DNA of 30,615 nucleotides from Verrucomicrobiales bacterium. Its GTDB lineage: Bacteria > Verrucomicrobiota > Verrucomicrobiia > Methylacidiphilales > JAAUTS01. The notes under the pieces are model-generated. The model was not told where the DNA came from. It saw nothing but the letters and a program-made list of their open reading frames with translations, and ran no database searches. Shown here piece by piece: positions 28,479 to 30,615 of the stretch. The first letter of the stretch is position 1. The number at the start of each line of letters is the position of its first letter. The position numbers and the translations under genes are program-made. The stretch is taken from contig JAITHY010000059.1 of NCBI GenBank assembly GCA_031279715.1, forward strand, positions 1 through 30,615, written 5' to 3'.

Positions 28479-30248
28479 ATGTTTGCTTTCCGCTGCCTTC
28501 TGCCAATGCTGCTCCTCGGCGCGCCGCTGACCGTGACGGCGGACAGCCACGTGCAGGCGGCGTTGGTCAGCGAAACGCTGGCCGTGACGCCGGGTCAGCC
28601 GTTCACCGTCGCGCTGCATTTCAAAATCGCCCCCGGCTGGCACACGTACTGGCGCGACCCCGGCCCCGCCGGTCTGCCCACCAAACTGACGTGGACCGCG
28701 TTGCCGGAAGGCTTCACCGTCAGCGACATTCAGTGGACCAAGCCAAAAAAATTCACCGTCAGCGGAATCACCAGCCACGGCTACGAAAATGAGGCGTGGC
28801 ATTTGGTGACAGTCACCCCGCCCAAGGAAATTCCGGACGGACAAAAAAGCGTCGGACTTTCCGCAAAAGCCGAGTGGCTGGAATGCGCCGACATCTGCGT
28901 CCCCGGCGCGGCGGACCTGTCACTGACACTCACTGTCAGCGGCAGCGTCATTCCATCGTCGTTTTTTGAGCCAATCCAGGCCGCGAAAAAATCAATCCCC
29001 GCTGACGGTGAAAAACTCCCCGCCACCTTCCCGCTGACACTCGCCCTCGCCTTCCTCGGCGGCCTGGTGTTGAACTTGATGCCATGCGTCTTTCCCGTGC
29101 TGGGCGTCAAAATTCTCAGCCTCGTCAACCTCGCCGGCCATGACCGGCGGCGGCTCGTCCGCCACGCGCTCGCGCACGCCGCCGGCATCGTCGTGTCATT
29201 CTGGGCGCTGGCGGCGCTGCTGCTCGTCCTGCGCGCCGGCGGGCAACAACTCGGCTGGGGTTTCCAACTTCAATCGCCCGTGTTCGTCCTCACGCTGACG
29301 GTGACGCTGCTGCTGTGCGCGCTCAACCTCAGCGGTGTGTTCGAGTTCACCCTCGGCGTGCGTGGCCACAGCGGAAACGGCGACCGCTCGTCCGGCTCTT
29401 TCCTCACCGGTGCGCTGACCGTGGCGCTGGCGACGCCCTGCGCCGCGCCGTTCCTCGCCACCGCCCTTGGCGCGGCGCTGACGCTGAACGCCGGCCCGGC
29501 GCTCGCGCTCTTCACCGCCGTCGCGCTTGGCCTCGCCTCGCCGCACCTCATCCTCAGCGCGCGCCCGCGCTTGCTGAACTTTTTGCCAAGACCCGGCGCG
29601 TGGATGCTGACGGCGAAACAACTGCTCGCCTTCCCGCTCTACGCCAGCGTCGCGTGGCTGCTGTGGGTGCTCGCCGCGCAAGTGGATGGCGACACATTGT
29701 TGCGCGCGCTGCTGGCGCTGACGGTCGTGGCCTTCGCCGCGTGGCTCCACGGTCAGCGCGCCAACGCGACACGGTGGCGATGGGTCACCGTCAGCGCCGC
29801 GTGGCTGCTGGCGCTGGCCATGCTGCTCCGCGCCGCCCCCCGCCCCGCTGACGCGATTCAATGGCAGCCCTGGTCGCCGGAGTTGGTGGAAAACGCGCGC
29901 GCTGACGGTCATCCGGTGTACGTGGATTTCACCGCCCGCTGGTGCGCAACGTGCCAGACAAACAAAGCTCTGGTCTTCAGCTCCAAAGCCGTGCGCGAAA
30001 AATTCCGCGAACTCGGCGTCATCACCCTCAGCGCCGACTGGACCACACGGGAGCCGCGCATCACCCGCGAACTCGCCCGCCACGGCAAAAGCGCTGTGCC
30101 CTTCACCCTGCTTTACCTCCCCGCTGACAGCGAGCCAATCGTCCTCCCCGAACTCCTCACCCCGCAAATCGTGCTGGACTCCCTAGGGCAAATCGACATT
30201 CAAGACCGCCAGCCGCGCACCAGCCCCGAAAGGGCTGAACAGGAATAA
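28479..30248 (+). CDS. Protein-disulfide reductase, DsbD/ScsB type
   Basis: DsbD-type proteins carry electrons from cytoplasmic thioredoxin across the inner membrane to periplasmic thiol proteins. The 589 residues hold a signal peptide (1-22), an N-terminal DsbD-like periplasmic domain with the redox pair in ECADICVPG (near 135), and a transmembrane domain of about eight helices. The membrane cysteines lie in LNLMPCVFPVLG and ALATPCAAPFLA. A C-terminal thioredoxin-like domain carries WCATCQTNK. All three redox pairs are present. The last residues (TSPERAEQE) and the stop codon lie inside a hairpin repeat array, so the native C-terminus may have been replaced. The gene is packed with the dispersed motif, which supplies many LTV, TVS and ADG peptides. 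Confidence 0.94.
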   Translation: MFAFRCLLPMLLLGAPLTVTADSHVQAALVSETLAVTPGQPFTVALHFKIAPGWHTYWRDPGPAGLPTKLTWTALPEGFTVSDIQWTKPKKFTVSGITSHGYENEAWHLVTVTPPKEIPDGQKSVGLSAKAEWLECADICVPGAADLSLTLTVSGSVIPSSFFEPIQAAKKSIPADGEKLPATFPLTLALAFLGGLVLNLMPCVFPVLGVKILSLVNLAGHDRRRLVRHALAHAAGIVVSFWALAALLLVLRAGGQQLGWGFQLQSPVFVLTLTVTLLLCALNLSGVFEFTLGVRGHSGNGDRSSGSFLTGALTVALATPCAAPFLATALGAALTLNAGPALALFTAVALGLASPHLILSARPRLLNFLPRPGAWMLTAKQLLAFPLYASVAWLLWVLAAQVDGDTLLRALLALTVVAFAAWLHGQRANATRWRWVTVSAAWLLALAMLLRAAPRPADAIQWQPWSPELVENARADGHPVYVDFTARWCATCQTNKALVFSSKAVREKFRELGVITLSADWTTREPRITRELARHGKSAVPFTLLYLPADSEPIVLPELLTPQIVLDSLGQIDIQDRQPRTSPERAEQE

Positions 30249-30394
30249 CCGTGGGTAGAGCAAACCCACGAACTGTATCAAAAGAAAGCCTCGTCCCCGA
30301 AGGGGGCGAACTAGCGTGGGAGATGGATGTTGGGTTCGTCCCTTGCGGGAAATGGAAGTGTGCGGCGGCTACACACATTCCATCCCTTTGGGAT
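30222..30394. repeat. Array of six short hairpins, dispersed-repeat type
   Basis: Consecutive stem-loops: AGCCC/GGGCT (30222-30236), CGTGGGT/ACCCACG (30250-30270), CGTCCCC/GGGGGCG (30292-30308, imperfect) and TCCC/GGGA (30339-30350). ATGGAA-GTGTG pairs with CACAC-A-TTCCAT (30352-30383), and ATCCC/GGGAT overlaps it at 30382-30394. The style of 'CCCGAAAGGG' and 'cgtgggt...acccacg' resembles dispersed intergenic repeats I associate with Verrucomicrobia-like genomes. The first hairpin lies inside the dsbD reading frame and the element brings the stop codon. No transposase is nearby. Confidence 0.75.
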
Positions 30395-30419
30395 TGCCGC
30401 CTCAGCGAGAAGCATGGGG

Positions 30420-30455
30420 TCACGGTCAGCGGCAAATCTCCCCCGCTGACGTTGA
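30420..30455. repeat. Inverted pair of the dispersed motif, hairpin without T-run
   Basis: TCACGGTCAGCGG (30420-30432) and CCGCTGACGTTGA (30443-30455) are two motif copies facing each other across a 10-base loop, with an 8-bp perfect inner stem GTCAGCGG/CCGCTGAC. No run of Ts follows on either strand. It lies between dsbD and whatever follows the window. Confidence 0.7.
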
Positions 30456-30615
30456 TGTTACACTGGTCGGAAGCCTTGGCGACGACTTGCGCGGCAACAA
30501 AGCGGGTGACCAACAGCGCGCTGATGATGAGCAGGCCAAATCCCCGGCCAAACAAGTTCATAAGCGCGTGACACGTCTTTTGGCAAAAAGGCGGGCAAAC
30601 AAAACCCGAAAATCA

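Larger units (their letters stand above)
60..30455. repeat. Dispersed bipartite motif CGCTGACNNT(G/C)A, about 170 core copies
   Basis: The core hexamer GCTGAC (or GTCAGC) was counted by eye about 78 plus 94 times in the window, roughly one per 180 bases. About 20 would be expected from base composition. Of the 78 forward cores, about 49 continue as NN-T-(G/C)-A, so the real element is about 12 bases with two free central positions. Examples are at 60, 465, 7709, 9370, 13684, 19650, 22727, 28999 and 30443. Both orientations are equally common and copies lie in genes and intergenic DNA. In genes they are read as LTV, ADG, TVS or PSA. Perfect 15-bp palindromes CGCTGACCGTCAGCG occur at 13256, 24462, 24519 and 24639. 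Counts are manual and may be off by several percent. The role is unknown; a HIP1-like, uptake-signal-like or Chi-like role are all possible. Confidence 0.9.
30157..30561 (-). pseudogene. Possible small exported protein whose 3' part runs into the repeat array
   Basis: An open frame of 134 codons starts at ATG 30561. Its first 40-50 residues look protein-like: a hydrophobic N-terminus (MNLFGRGFGLLIISALLVTR) followed by a polar stretch with DQCNINVSGG. From about 30415 downward it reads through the hairpin repeats and then antisense to dsbD, so the rest is not credible coding. It may be a gene truncated by the repeat or chance. Bases 30562-30615 hold nothing recognised. Confidence 0.3.

Noticed and set aside
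60..30455. Dispersed GCTGAC motif taken as a CRISPR or tandem repeat
   Set aside because: Copies are short, irregularly spaced, in both orientations and mostly inside genes; there are no spacers of constant length.
60..30455. Motif explained as plain codon bias for LTV or ADG
   Set aside because: It occurs in both orientations, in several reading frames and in intergenic DNA, and the NN-TSA extension is far above chance.

Overview
The window reads as a gene-dense, high-GC (roughly 60-65 %) chromosome segment from a Gram-negative, probably PVC-superphylum (Verrucomicrobiota-like) bacterium. Supporting signs are lipid A deacylase, TonB/ExbBD, DsbD and MurJ genes, a bactofilin, a short UvrC, a small CxxTG-type conserved protein of a kind I associate with Verrucomicrobia/Planctomycetes, and dispersed repeats of the 'cacggaac...' and 'cacagag...' kind. 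The lineage is inferred, not proven. No rRNA, tRNA, CRISPR array, transposase or phage gene was seen.

Layout. 1-963: 3' part of murJ, converging on a bile-acid/sodium-symporter-family gene (960-1844). 1954-5816, minus strand: bactofilin, then a run of metallo-beta-lactamase-fold protein, purD and S41-protease-fold protein. Both proteins flanking purD have lost their catalytic residues. 5936-9352: Dabb-domain protein (+), class III aminotransferase (-), queG and a PagL-like lipid A deacylase (+). 9429-11981: conserved hypothetical (-), GH43 glycosidase (+), MarR regulator (+). 12069-19005: an acyl-carrier/ketosynthase lipid or polyene module. Genes for a tandem ribbon-helix-helix (RHH) protein, ACP, ketosynthase and a ketosynthase-like/adenylating-enzyme fusion form one minus-strand operon. 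A second RHH protein heads a GT2-DUF2062 glycosyltransferase and an LpxL-like acyltransferase. Two lipoprotein genes lie between the operons. 19253-23376: folE2, a compact PstS-like binding protein (-), an SDR, and an exbB-exbD-tonB operon joined by ATGA overlaps. 23380-28392, minus strand: uvrC, a His-rich COG0523 (CobW-type) GTPase, an AT-rich island with a putative PD-(D/E)XK nuclease, a WD40 protein and a small membrane protein. 28479-30248: DsbD-type disulfide reductase whose 3' end runs into an array of hairpin repeats.

The most unusual signal is not a gene. A short bipartite motif, CGCTGACNNT(G/C)A and its reverse complement T(C/G)ANNGTCAGCG, is spread through the whole window, inside and outside genes and in both orientations. 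By eye I count about 170 copies of the core GCTGAC/GTCAGC where about 20 would be expected, and most forward cores carry the NNTSA extension. It is read in proteins as LTV, ADG, TVS or PSA. It forms perfect 15-bp palindromes, builds an intrinsic terminator from an inverted pair, and is absent from the AT-rich island. It behaves like a genome-wide iterated element (compare cyanobacterial HIP1 or Neisseria DNA uptake sequences), but its sequence matches neither.

A second pattern is that several transcription units have a -10-like hexamer only 5-7 bases before the start codon and no Shine-Dalgarno sequence. This suggests widespread leaderless mRNAs.
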